The notes under the pieces are model-generated. The model worked only from the letters and a program-made list of their open reading frames with translations, was not told the origin of the DNA and did not search any database. This document shows positions 36,705 through 44,642 of a stretch of DNA of 64,000 nucleotides, in pieces (the first letter of the stretch is position 1; each line of letters opens with the position of its first letter). Both the position numbers and the translations under genes were made by a program. The DNA is taken from positions 1 through 64,000 of the forward strand of contig NZ_JACHGJ010000013.1 in assembly GCF_014207565.1 (NCBI RefSeq). Reading direction: 5' to 3'. Source of the stretch: Spirochaeta isovalerica (GTDB lineage Bacteria > Spirochaetota > Spirochaetia > DSM-2461).

Positions 36705-38696
36705 ATGAAACTGATCTCCAATAAAAAAGGTTTTACCCTTTCTCATAAAAACAGAATTCTTCTATCACATACGGAAGATTCGCCAGCTGTTTTCGCCGGA
36801 ACCGGAGAGGGACACTACAAATTCAATTACGGACTTTTTAAAATCCGCGACAGAAACCTTCAGTTGAAAAGCTGCAGGGACTACAGCATCGGCGAGTCCT
36901 CGGGAGACATGGTCAGAATAACTTTTGAATGCGGTTTTATCCTTACATTCAGGGAGATTCAGGACCGGATTCATATGGAAACTGAACAGACCAACAAAGA
37001 ACTGAACCGTTTCAAACTGATTCTCAAAGCTTCTGAAAAAGAACATATCTACGGATGCGGAGAACAGTATTCCAAGCTCGATCTGAGAGGTCAGAAACTG
37101 CCGATCTGGGTGCAGGAGCCGGGACTGGGACGGGGAAAAGACCTGATAACCCTTATTGCTGAATTAAAGCAGGGTTACGGAGGAAATGCCTTTACGACAT
37201 ATTTCTCCCAGCCTACTTTTATCTCCTCGGACAACTGGTATTTTCACTCGGAAGGAACAGCCTACTGCGAATTTGATTTCAGAAAGAAAAATGAACACAG
37301 CCTTCTCTTCTGGCAGCTTCCTGAAAAGCTCGTCATAGGGGTTGAGAAAAATGCGGTTCAAGCTCTTTCCTCACTTTCCGCTTACCTCGGACGGCAGAGA
37401 AAACCTCCCGAATGGGTGTATGACGGTATGTGGATCGGTATGCAGGGTGGCCGGGATGTCACGTCATCGAAGCTTCAGGACGCACTGGATGCGGGTGTAA
37501 AAACCGCTGCGATCTGGTGCCAGGACTGGGAAGGCATCCGCATAACCTCCTTCGGGAAACAACTCTTCTGGGACTGGAAACCGAATGAGGAATTATACCC
37601 GGATTTCAAAGGGTATATGAAGGAGCTCAACAGTAAGGGGATCCGGTATCTCGGTTATATTAATCCCTTTCTGGCTCTTGAAGGACCTCTATACGCTGAG
37701 GCCAGGGAAAAAAATTATTGTGTCAAAAATGATAAGGGTGAAGATTACTATGTCTACATAACCACCTTTCCCGCAGCCATGGTCGACCTGACAAATCCCG
37801 CAGCCGTGAAATGGATCAAAGAAGTGATCAAGAAAGATATGATCGGTAAAGGGCTTTCTGGATGGATGGCGGATTTCGGAGAATACGTGCCGGCCGATGC
37901 GGTTCTCCATTCCGGTGTCGATCCCCAGCTCTATCACAATCAGTATGCTGCCGACTGGGCGCGGATCAATTATGAAGCGGTTGAGGAAGCGGGAAAAGAG
38001 AACGAGATAACCTACTTCATGCGGGCCGGATATACGGGGTCTTCGCGCTATTCAGCCATGAACTGGAACGGTGACCAGCTTGTAAACTGGAGTCGGGATC
38101 AGGGTTTTGCCACTGTGATTCCCGGAACTATTTCCATGGGATTTTCCGGAATCGGCTACACCCATTCCGATCTCGGCGGATATACCACGCTTCTCTGGCT
38201 GAAGAGGAGCAAGGAGCTTTTCATGCGCTGGGCCGAACTGTCCGCTTTTACCCAGACCATGAGAACCCATGAAGGAAACCGTCCCGATTCCAACTGGCAA
38301 TTCAACAGCGACGGGGAAACTCTCTCCCACCTGGCGCGAATGACAGATATTTATGTAAAACTGAAACCATATCACCTGACTCTCTCCGACGAGTATCAGA
38401 AAAGCGGAATTCCTCCGGTCCGCCATCCATACATTCACTATGAGAAGGACAAAGTCGTTCACAAATTGAAATATCAGTATATGTACGGACGGGATCTTAT
38501 GGTAGCACCTGTTATCAGCAAGGGAAAAGAGAAGTGGAAAGTCTATCTCCCGACCGATAAATGGGTCCATCTGTGGAGCGGAAAAGATTTCAGAGGCGGA
38601 TGGTCGACTGTAGAGTGCCCGATCGGTCAGCCTCCGGTTTTCTATAGAAAAAGCTCTGAATACTCATCGCTTTTCCAGGACGTCGGACAATGCTGA
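36705..38696 (+). CDS. yihQ: GH31 sulfoquinovosidase (YihQ type)
   Basis: A 663-residue cytoplasmic alpha-glycosidase that should release sulfoquinovose from sulfoquinovosyl glycerol or lipid. The nucleophile Asp390 (GWMADFGEY) and the acid/base Asp457 (NWNGDQ) are present. Large stretches follow E. coli YihQ closely, including GIRxTSFGK and HSDLGGYTTL. Of the sulfonate-recognition QQRWY set, Gln247, Gln273, Trp289 and Tyr493 are present, but the Arg position is Gln286. Overlaps the isomerase gene by seven bases. General alpha-glucosidase activity is less likely. Confidence 0.88.
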   Translation: MKLISNKKGFTLSHKNRILLSHTEDSPAVFAGTGEGHYKFNYGLFKIRDRNLQLKSCRDYSIGESSGDMVRITFECGFILTFREIQDRIHMETEQTNKELNRFKLILKASEKEHIYGCGEQYSKLDLRGQKLPIWVQEPGLGRGKDLITLIAELKQGYGGNAFTTYFSQPTFISSDNWYFHSEGTAYCEFDFRKKNEHSLLFWQLPEKLVIGVEKNAVQALSSLSAYLGRQRKPPEWVYDGMWIGMQGGRDVTSSKLQDALDAGVKTAAIWCQDWEGIRITSFGKQLFWDWKPNEELYPDFKGYMKELNSKGIRYLGYINPFLALEGPLYAEAREKNYCVKNDKGEDYYVYITTFPAAMVDLTNPAAVKWIKEVIKKDMIGKGLSGWMADFGEYVPADAVLHSGVDPQLYHNQYAADWARINYEAVEEAGKENEITYFMRAGYTGSSRYSAMNWNGDQLVNWSRDQGFATVIPGTISMGFSGIGYTHSDLGGYTTLLWLKRSKELFMRWAELSAFTQTMRTHEGNRPDSNWQFNSDGETLSHLARMTDIYVKLKPYHLTLSDEYQKSGIPPVRHPYIHYEKDKVVHKLKYQYMYGRDLMVAPVISKGKEKWKVYLPTDKWVHLWSGKDFRGGWSTVECPIGQPPVFYRKSSEYSSLFQDVGQC

Positions 38697-39346
38697 GAGA
38701 GCTTAACGAAGCAAACAGACCTTTGACTATTCTGCCCCACGATTCGCAGGCTTTGGATCGTTATGGCAGAATTATTAATGGCATAGACTGCAGCGATATG
38801 ATTGATCCTTCCACAGAATCGGCTCTACCCGAGAATCCCGCTTATATAAGGGACCTGGAAGAATTGCGAAAGCTGAACTCTTTCGATGAGATAAGCCGCG
38901 AAGTCTACGGGGGCAGAATGGCTCTTCAAGCCGGAATCTGCTTTGGCTACAACGACAGGATGAACGGCATGGAGTATCACGAAGGAAGCGAAGTCATCGT
39001 AGCCATAACAGACTGCGTTCTTATTCTGGGACGTTGCGAGGATATCCATAACGACAGTTGGGATTCCTCATTGGCCGAATGCTTCTATCTTCCGGAAGGT
39101 ACGGTGATGGAGCTGTACAGCAACACTCTTCACCTCGCCCCCTGCCGGACGACGGATTCTCCGTTCTGCACAGTCATCATACTTCCCGAAGGCACCAACA
39201 GACCTCTGGAAAAAAGTGAAAAACCAGGGGAAACCACCTATTTTATGGAAAATAAGTGGCTTATCTGCCACAGGGAATCCCCGGCGGTTCAGCGAGGAGC
39301 CCATGTGGGAATAGAGGGAGAAAACATCCGGATCAAAACTGTATAA
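38690..39346 (+). CDS. DUF4867-family sulfoquinovose isomerase
   Basis: A 218-residue cupin-like protein of the DUF4867 family, which includes the sulfoquinovose isomerase of the transaldolase sulfoglycolysis route (SftI/SqvD type). It would convert sulfoquinovose to 6-deoxy-6-sulfofructose, the transketolase substrate. Candidate metal ligands are His and Glu residues in MEYHEGSEV and the His in SNTLHLAPC. It is encoded in a seven-base overlap with the sulfoquinovosidase, as the last gene of the rightward arm before a strong terminator. Confidence 0.8.
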   Translation: MLRELNEANRPLTILPHDSQALDRYGRIINGIDCSDMIDPSTESALPENPAYIRDLEELRKLNSFDEISREVYGGRMALQAGICFGYNDRMNGMEYHEGSEVIVAITDCVLILGRCEDIHNDSWDSSLAECFYLPEGTVMELYSNTLHLAPCRTTDSPFCTVIILPEGTNRPLEKSEKPGETTYFMENKWLICHRESPAVQRGAHVGIEGENIRIKTV

Positions 39347-39354
39347 TGACAGAA

Positions 39355-39386
39355 GGGAGCCTGATTTAAACAGGCTCCCTTTTTTT
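39355..39386 (+). terminator. Terminator of the sulfoquinovoside uptake operon
   Basis: The stem GGGAGCCTG/CAGGCTCCC has a seven-base loop and is followed by seven T. The T-run touches the stop codon of the convergent FeoB-associated gene. Confidence 0.9.
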
Positions 39387-39534
39387 AATGACAGCCGCAG
39401 GCGGGACCTTTACCGGAGGCTTTGCTATAGGGACAGCCCACGCATTTAACCCCTTTACGTTTCTCCCTTACTATTGTCAGAACAGATAAAGAGAGAATCG
39501 ATATAATAATTAAAGAAACTATTAAATTTGCCAT
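39385..39534 (-). CDS. FeoB-associated Cys-rich membrane protein
   Basis: A 49-residue protein encoded ten bases after feoB. It has one TM segment (residues 4-22, a run of Ile, Leu, Ser and Val), a basic stretch (REKRKG) and a cysteine tail with CVGC and CGC (Cys31, 34, 46 and 48). This matches the FeoB-associated Cys-rich family found next to feoB in many anaerobes, thought to help ferrous iron uptake. GGAGG lies before the ATG. It is missed easily because of its size. Confidence 0.85.
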   Translation of the reverse strand: MANLIVSLIIISILSLSVLTIVREKRKGVKCVGCPYSKASGKGPACGCH

Positions 39535-39543
39535 ATGCACCTC

Positions 39544-41544
39544 CTAAAAACTCATTTTCAGCTGAGGAACTGTTTCTTTATCATCACGCTTCATAAGATA
39601 GGCGAAATAACCGCTGATAAGCAGAACAAATGCCAATCCCGGAAGGAACCCGGTGCCGACAGCTCCGGTTGTTATAAGGGTTCCGATCTGATATGTCAGG
39701 AAAGAAAGGGAATAACCCATGGAAAACTGAAAACCGATTCCCGCCCATAGCCACTTGCGGCTGTTCATTTCCGAATTCATCGCACCGATAGCGGCAAAAC
39801 AGGGAGGCGTAAATAGATTGAACACCAGATAGGATAAGGCCGCGACAGAGCCGATACCCATTATGGAGGCCACATCCGCCCCGCCGGAAACAAGGGCCAG
39901 TTCTTCCGTGTCGATAAAGTTTGTAATGCTGTACACAACCGCCAGCGTTCCCACGACGTTTTCTTTAGCGATAAAGCCTGTTATGGCTGCAGCGGCCAGC
40001 TGCCAGACACCGAATCCCAGAGGAATCAGAAGAAAAGCGAAGGGATTGGCCAGGCCTGCAAGAATGCTTGTGCTCTCGTCTCCCTCAGCCACCATTTGAA
40101 ATTTCCAGTTAAAAGACTGCATGATCTGAATAACCGCATTGCAGAGAAGTATGATTGTCCCCGCTTTGACAATAAATGCTTTCCCTCGCGCCAGCATGGA
40201 GGATGTCGCCCTTTTAATACTGGGAATCCTGTATTCAGGAAGCTCCATAATAAAGTAGGAACGTGCGTTTGTATCTCCTGTTATCCGGACGACAATTAAA
40301 GCCCCGGCTATAATAATCCCGATTCCTGTGAAGTACATGGCCGTACCGACCCATGCGGCATCTTTGAAAAAGACTCCGGCAAAAAGGGCGATGACAGGTA
40401 ATTTGGCTCCACAGGGCATGAAAGGGGTAAGCATGGCAGTGGTTCGACGCTGTCTTTCATTTTTAATGGTCCGGGTTGCCATGATTCCGGGGATGGCGCA
40501 TCCCGTGCTGATGATCATGGGAATGATCGACTTACCGGACAATCCGACTTTTTTAAAGAAGCGATCCATTATCAAAGCGACCCGGGCCATATAGCCGACA
40601 TCTTCCAGAATGGCGAGCAGCCAGAAGAGAACCATGATCAACGGCAGAAATCCGACGACGGCTCCGACGCCTCCGATAATGCCGTCCAGCAGAAGAGACT
40701 GCAGTATGGGAGACACTTTTCCATCGATCAGACCTTCGACGAACACATACAGCCCATCGATCCAACCCACGAGAAGATCTGCCAGAAATGGTCCCGCATA
40801 GGTTTGCGATATGGCAAAAACAGTCCACATGACCATGGCGAAAACAGGTATTCCCAGCCACTTGTTGGCGAGAAACCTGTCCACTTTATCCTGCAGGGCA
40901 TATTTATCTGAGCCCTTTTTTCTCATTTCCACTTTATAGACCAGATCATTGACAAAAGAGAATCTGTCCCTGTCCGCATCATCGACAGAAGAAGGATCGA
41001 ATAAGTTCACCTTAGGACTCCGGAAGGGGGAAATCTGCTGACTCCCTACCCGGCCCGCCGATTCGCTAATCAGTTCAACAAGACCGTTATTCCGTCTCTT
41101 CGTCGATACAGTATTGACAACGGGACAGCCCAGCAGAACCGAAAGCTTTTCCGAATCGATGGTGAGATTTCTTTTCAGCAGAAGATCGCTTTTATTCAGA
41201 GCCACGACAAGGGGAATGCCGAGTTCAAGGAGCTGCGTCGTAAAGAAAAGACTTCTGTTCAAGTTCGAGGCATCAACTACATTGATTATGACATCGGGTT
41301 TCTCATTTTTGACAAAACCGCTTGTTATGCTCTCTTCCGATGTAAAGGGAGATATGGAATAAGCTCCGGGAAGATCCACAACCGACATGGAGACTCCCGT
41401 CTTGTTCAGAGCTTTTTTGACAGCACCTTCCTTTTTCGCAACGGTGACTCCTGCCCAGTTTCCCACATGTTCGATCCGGCCTGTTATAGCGTTAAACAAT
41501 GTCGTCTTTCCGCTATTCGGATTTCCAGCAAGTGCAATTTTCAT
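39544..41544 (-). CDS. feoB: Ferrous iron transporter FeoB
   Basis: Fe2+ uptake across the inner membrane under anaerobic conditions. The 666 residues comprise a G-protein domain (GNPNSGKTTLFNA at residues 7-19, switch TV, DLPGAYS G3, NKSD G4) and a membrane domain with repeated Gate motifs (GCAIPGIMATR, and CxxC-like PCGAKLPV). It lies 98 bases downstream of feoA and before the Cys-rich partner. Confidence 0.97.
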   Translation of the reverse strand: MKIALAGNPNSGKTTLFNAITGRIEHVGNWAGVTVAKKEGAVKKALNKTGVSMSVVDLPGAYSISPFTSEESITSGFVKNEKPDVIINVVDASNLNRSLFFTTQLLELGIPLVVALNKSDLLLKRNLTIDSEKLSVLLGCPVVNTVSTKRRNNGLVELISESAGRVGSQQISPFRSPKVNLFDPSSVDDADRDRFSFVNDLVYKVEMRKKGSDKYALQDKVDRFLANKWLGIPVFAMVMWTVFAISQTYAGPFLADLLVGWIDGLYVFVEGLIDGKVSPILQSLLLDGIIGGVGAVVGFLPLIMVLFWLLAILEDVGYMARVALIMDRFFKKVGLSGKSIIPMIISTGCAIPGIMATRTIKNERQRRTTAMLTPFMPCGAKLPVIALFAGVFFKDAAWVGTAMYFTGIGIIIAGALIVVRITGDTNARSYFIMELPEYRIPSIKRATSSMLARGKAFIVKAGTIILLCNAVIQIMQSFNWKFQMVAEGDESTSILAGLANPFAFLLIPLGFGVWQLAAAAITGFIAKENVVGTLAVVYSITNFIDTEELALVSGGADVASIMGIGSVAALSYLVFNLFTPPCFAAIGAMNSEMNSRKWLWAGIGFQFSMGYSLSFLTYQIGTLITTGAVGTGFLPGLAFVLLISGYFAYLMKRDDKETVPQLKMSF

Positions 41545-41642
41545 TTTTCCTCCATATATATAAAACCGTAAAAAACGATATTCAATTGTTAGCCATGGGC
41601 AACTTTAATACAAAAAAAATAAATGAGAACTTCATCCCCATT

Positions 41643-41903
41643 TTATATGATTATAACTTCGGCTAGATCCGAACCGATACTGTATCTGGCATTTTTAACG
41701 GAAATGACAAGATTCCCCGCCAACCTGGAAATGATCTTCACTTTTTCACCCTCATAACACCCCAGGGAAAAGAGAAAATTCTTCAATTCCGGATCATCAG
41801 TTTTGATATCCGATATGATGTACTCGGTATTAACACTTCCTTCAGATAGATTCTTTATCATAATATTCCCATCAAGCATAATATCCGCATAAGCTTCACT
41901 CAT
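41643..41903 (-). CDS. feoA: Ferrous iron transport protein FeoA
   Basis: An 86-residue cytoplasmic SH3-like protein that assists FeoB. It contains FLFSLGCYEGEKVKIISRLAGNLVISVKNARYSIGSDLAEVIII, the FeoA domain core. It is located between the DtxR-type repressor (17 bases) and feoB, in the same direction. Confidence 0.9.
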   Translation of the reverse strand: MSEAYADIMLDGNIMIKNLSEGSVNTEYIISDIKTDDPELKNFLFSLGCYEGEKVKIISRLAGNLVISVKNARYSIGSDLAEVIII

Positions 41904-41920
41904 ATTTCATCTCCTAACCC

Positions 41921-42304
41921 TTATCTGAACAGAATATCCTGTGATTCCAGATATGTTTTTGCCGCTTTGATAAAACTATCGGTAACGATATGCTCCATCC
42001 TGCAGGCATTCTCCTCCGCCTCGGACTCTTCCAGATTCAGACTGTGCATGAGATATCGTTTTATCAGTTCATGCTTTTTGTAAATGGAAGAAGAAAGCTC
42101 CATCCCTCTCTCCGTAAGAGTAATGGTTCCATAGGATTCTTTGTATATGAAGCCCCGCGTTTGAAGTTTCTTCATTGCTTTTGTTACGCTTGCCTTAGAG
42201 ACTCCCAACTCTCTGGCTATTTCCACGCCATGAGCGTGCCCATGACTTTTCTCAAGCAACAGGATTGTCTCCAGATACATTTCCAGCGATTCGGAACTTA
42301 CCAA
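41921..42304 (-). CDS. DtxR/MntR-family metal-dependent repressor
   Basis: A 127-residue regulator with an N-terminal winged helix (ELGVSKASVTKAMKKLQTRGFI near residues 32-52) and a dimerisation/metal domain (HELIKRYL, EENACRMEHIVTD). It lacks the C-terminal SH3 domain of DtxR, so it is MntR-like in size. Start is TTG at 42304 with an AGGCGG site. As first gene of the feo operon it most likely represses iron uptake when Fe2+ is sufficient; Mn2+ is an alternative signal. An inverted repeat in its promoter is the likely site. Confidence 0.88.
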   Translation of the reverse strand: MVSSESLEMYLETILLLEKSHGHAHGVEIARELGVSKASVTKAMKKLQTRGFIYKESYGTITLTERGMELSSSIYKKHELIKRYLMHSLNLEESEAEENACRMEHIVTDSFIKAAKTYLESQDILFR

Positions 42305-42322
42305 TGTTTACCGCCTCAGATT

Positions 42323-42362
42323 GTTAACCTAAGGAAACTTTAACTCATACTGGAGTTTAAGT
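42323..42362 (-). promoter_or_regulatory. Candidate metal-repressor operator before the feo operon
   Basis: The inverted repeat ACTTTAACTC-N6-GAGTTTAAGT (42337-42362) has one mismatch in ten. Next to it, on the minus strand, is TTAGGTTAAC, which resembles one half of a DtxR/IdeR box. Both lie upstream of the DtxR-type gene. The inverted repeat could also be a weak terminator of pflA. Confidence 0.45.
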
Positions 42363-42389
42363 CAATAATTATCGATTCGATTGCATAAG

Positions 42390-43121
42390 TCACATGGGAA
42401 TTCCGGCGCGGCGGAAATCTTCAGAGATCCGATCCATAAATCCCTGATCGGGGGCTAATGTTCCACCTAATTTATACAACAAGCCTTCCTGCTCCCATTT
42501 CTCCTCACCCATTTTGTGAAAAGGGAGAAACTCAAATTTCTCCAGAGAGGGAATGTCTGTCAGAATTTCTTTCAGAGCCTCCAGGTTTTCACGGCTGTCT
42601 GTTAAACCGGGAACGACGACATGCCTGACCCACAAAGGTTTACGGGACTGCTTCAGGTATTCGAGAATCGCTCTCGGCCGCTCTGCCGTAATCCCTGTTA
42701 AATCTCTGTGCTTCTCAGCCAGAGCAGTTTTTATATCCAGAATAATCAAATCCGCTTCGTCGAGACAGTTCCTGACCCGCTCCGGATTTCCGTATCCCGA
42801 TGTATCGATAGCCACTGTCATACCTTTTTCATGAGCGATGCGTATAACATCAAGCACAAATTCCGGTTGAAACAGAGGTTCGCCTCCGCTGAGAGTGATG
42901 CCTCCCCCGGAAGCTTTCATATATGTCCGGTATTTCCAGGCTTCATCAACAAGCTCCTGCGCAGTCATCTCACGCCCTTTCCCGACAGCCCAGCTGTCGG
43001 GGTTGTGGCAATAGAGGCAGCGGAGGGGACAGCCCTGCAGAAAGGCGACAAACCGGATGCCCGGCCCATCGACCATGCCGCCCGTTTCCAATGCGTGAAT
43101 TCTTCCCTTAACTGTTCCCAT
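42390..43121 (-). CDS. pflA: Pyruvate formate-lyase activating enzyme
   Basis: A 243-residue radical SAM protein that installs the glycyl radical on pyruvate formate-lyase. The cluster motif is CPLRCLYCHNPD (Cys-x3-Cys-x2-Cys) near residue 31, with GGGITLSGGEPLFQ for SAM binding. GGGAGG precedes the ATG. Its usual partner pflB should lie just upstream, but only a short remnant is there (43136-43243). It may serve another glycyl radical enzyme encoded elsewhere, or be a relic. Confidence 0.93.
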   Translation of the reverse strand: MGTVKGRIHALETGGMVDGPGIRFVAFLQGCPLRCLYCHNPDSWAVGKGREMTAQELVDEAWKYRTYMKASGGGITLSGGEPLFQPEFVLDVIRIAHEKGMTVAIDTSGYGNPERVRNCLDEADLIILDIKTALAEKHRDLTGITAERPRAILEYLKQSRKPLWVRHVVVPGLTDSRENLEALKEILTDIPSLEKFEFLPFHKMGEEKWEQEGLLYKLGGTLAPDQGFMDRISEDFRRAGIPM

Positions 43122-43135
43122 GATGCCTCCCTTTT

Positions 43136-43243
43136 TCAGATGACCTGATGGAATGTCCGGTTGATGACATCCAGCACATTAATCTTGACATGATATCCAC
43201 CGTCGAGATTTGAATGGTGTTCAGAGGAGAAATATAATTGCAT
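43136..43243 (-). pseudogene. pflB: Remnant of pyruvate formate-lyase gene (pflB) C-terminus
   Basis: A 35-codon open frame ends 14 bases before pflA. Its residues 15-25 (GGYHVKINVLD) match the start of the conserved PflB C-terminal region, and residues 24-33 (LDVINRTFHQ) match its last residues. The roughly 40-residue section between them, with the glycyl radical loop RVSGY, is missing. This looks like internal deletion between two short LDV-like repeats plus loss of the whole upstream gene. No function is expected. Confidence 0.75.
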
Positions 43244-43267
43244 TAACCCTATCTGCGGGCCTGATTA

Positions 43268-44434
43268 TTACAGATTCATGCCGGCTTTAAACTCATCGGC
43301 GATTCTCTCAAATACTTCCTCGAATGTCCCCGCTCCGTCGATCGTGACCGAACCGTAAAGAGATTTGTACTTCTCCAGAACGGGAAGCGTCGTCTCTTCA
43401 TAATCGCGCAGACGCATCAGTATCTTCTGCGTATTGCTGTCATAAGGTTTCTTTTTATCCGTATCACGTCTTTTGTCCAGCCGATTGATGAGCTCCAGGG
43501 TCGGAACCTCGATTTCCATGATCTGGGAAATTTTGGAGTCTCTTTTCTTGAGCATCCCGTCGAGCATATAGGACTGCACCAGAGTTCTGGGAAATCCCTT
43601 GAAAATATACCCCTTTACATTACCGCGGGATTTTTCGATCTTTTCCTCGATCAGCTGAACAACCACATCATCGGGAACCAGCTCTCCGCTGTTGTAGAAA
43701 GATTCAATACTTTTCCCTATTTCCGAGCCTTTTTCAATTTCTTCAGCCAGCATAGGTCCTGTCGCGATATATTCCAGCCCGTATTTTTCGGCCAGGGCTT
43801 CTCCGTGGGAACCTCTTCCCGAACCGGGATATCCGAATAACACGACATTATAGAGACTGTGCTTCATCTCTTCCTTGAGAATATCTTTTATCTGGCCGGT
43901 AACGTCATCAATGGATTTATTGCCGTCCACATTCCTCAAGATTCCTTTCTCCCGGTAAAATTCCAGTACGGGATGGGTTTTTTCATTGTATTCCTGTAAC
44001 CGCTTTTTTATGACTGTTTCATTATCATCGGAGCGGCCCGATGATTTGCCGCGCTCGAGAAGCCTCCGGACTGTAAGATCCTGATCCACATCGAGATTGA
44101 TCAGACAGTTGAGCGACGAGTTGTGCTGAATCATCAATCCTTCGAGAATATAAGCCTGCATGTATGTTCTGGGAAATCCATCAAAAAGAAAACCGTGGGA
44201 ATAGGGATTCGTCACTATGGTCTTCTCGATAAGCTGTACGATAATTTCATCGGAAACCAGCTGTCCAGCGGCGATAATGCTTTCGGCTTCCTGCCCCAGT
44301 CTGGTTCCCTCGGCAATTTCCTTACGGAGAAGATCTCCTGTAGAAATATAACAGAGGTTGTACTCTTTAATAATAAACTCCGACTGGGTTCCCTTTCCCG
44401 CACCGGGAGGGCCGAACAAAGCAATATTCAACAT
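43268..44434 (-). CDS. Tandem adenylate kinase, second domain degenerate
   Basis: 388 residues formed by two adenylate kinase domains. The first (1-187) has an intact P-loop GPPGAGKGT (8-16), STGDLLR, DGFPRT and the short-lid RSDD segment, so it should interconvert AMP, ATP and ADP. The second (195-388) aligns along its length, but its P-loop is GYPGSGRGS (201-209), with Arg for the catalytic Lys, and DGFPRT is KGFPRT. It is probably catalytically dead and structural or regulatory. Normal bacterial Adk is about 215 residues. It lies next to ackA, in the opposite direction. Confidence 0.88.
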   Translation of the reverse strand: MLNIALFGPPGAGKGTQSEFIIKEYNLCYISTGDLLRKEIAEGTRLGQEAESIIAAGQLVSDEIIVQLIEKTIVTNPYSHGFLFDGFPRTYMQAYILEGLMIQHNSSLNCLINLDVDQDLTVRRLLERGKSSGRSDDNETVIKKRLQEYNEKTHPVLEFYREKGILRNVDGNKSIDDVTGQIKDILKEEMKHSLYNVVLFGYPGSGRGSHGEALAEKYGLEYIATGPMLAEEIEKGSEIGKSIESFYNSGELVPDDVVVQLIEEKIEKSRGNVKGYIFKGFPRTLVQSYMLDGMLKKRDSKISQIMEIEVPTLELINRLDKRRDTDKKKPYDSNTQKILMRLRDYEETTLPVLEKYKSLYGSVTIDGAGTFEEVFERIADEFKAGMNL

Positions 44435-44556
44435 ATTGTATATACTCTCCTGAGAATTAAATCGACTTTAAAACTAAATCAGCTGAAAGATTCTTACAAG
44501 CATTGCTCTTGTAATTCATGCCAAAAAGTAGATTCAAAAGGTATTTTATCTTTCTT

Positions 44557-44618
44557 TTGACAGAATAACATTACCGTTTTAATATGACAATATATTTTTC
44601 TGACATATGATTCACATG
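44557..44618 (+). promoter_or_regulatory. ackA promoter with palindromic operator
   Basis: TTGACA (44557-44562), a 17-base spacer and TAATAT (44580-44585) make a strong promoter. CATATGATTCACATG (44604-44618) begins about a dozen bases after the expected start site. It differs by one base from the perfect palindrome upstream of the fabG operon, implying shared control of acetate production and that operon. Confidence 0.7.
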
Positions 44619-44642
44619 AATATTCAATGCAAAGGAGAGATT

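Noticed and set aside
36705-38696. Generic alpha-glucosidase or alpha-xylosidase (GH31)
   Set aside because: Sequence follows YihQ closely, including four of five sulfonate-site residues, and a DUF4867 isomerase overlaps it.
43136-43243. Functional small glycyl radical protein (GrcA-like)
   Set aside because: The 35-residue product lacks the glycyl radical loop and is far shorter than GrcA; it is better read as a deleted pflB.
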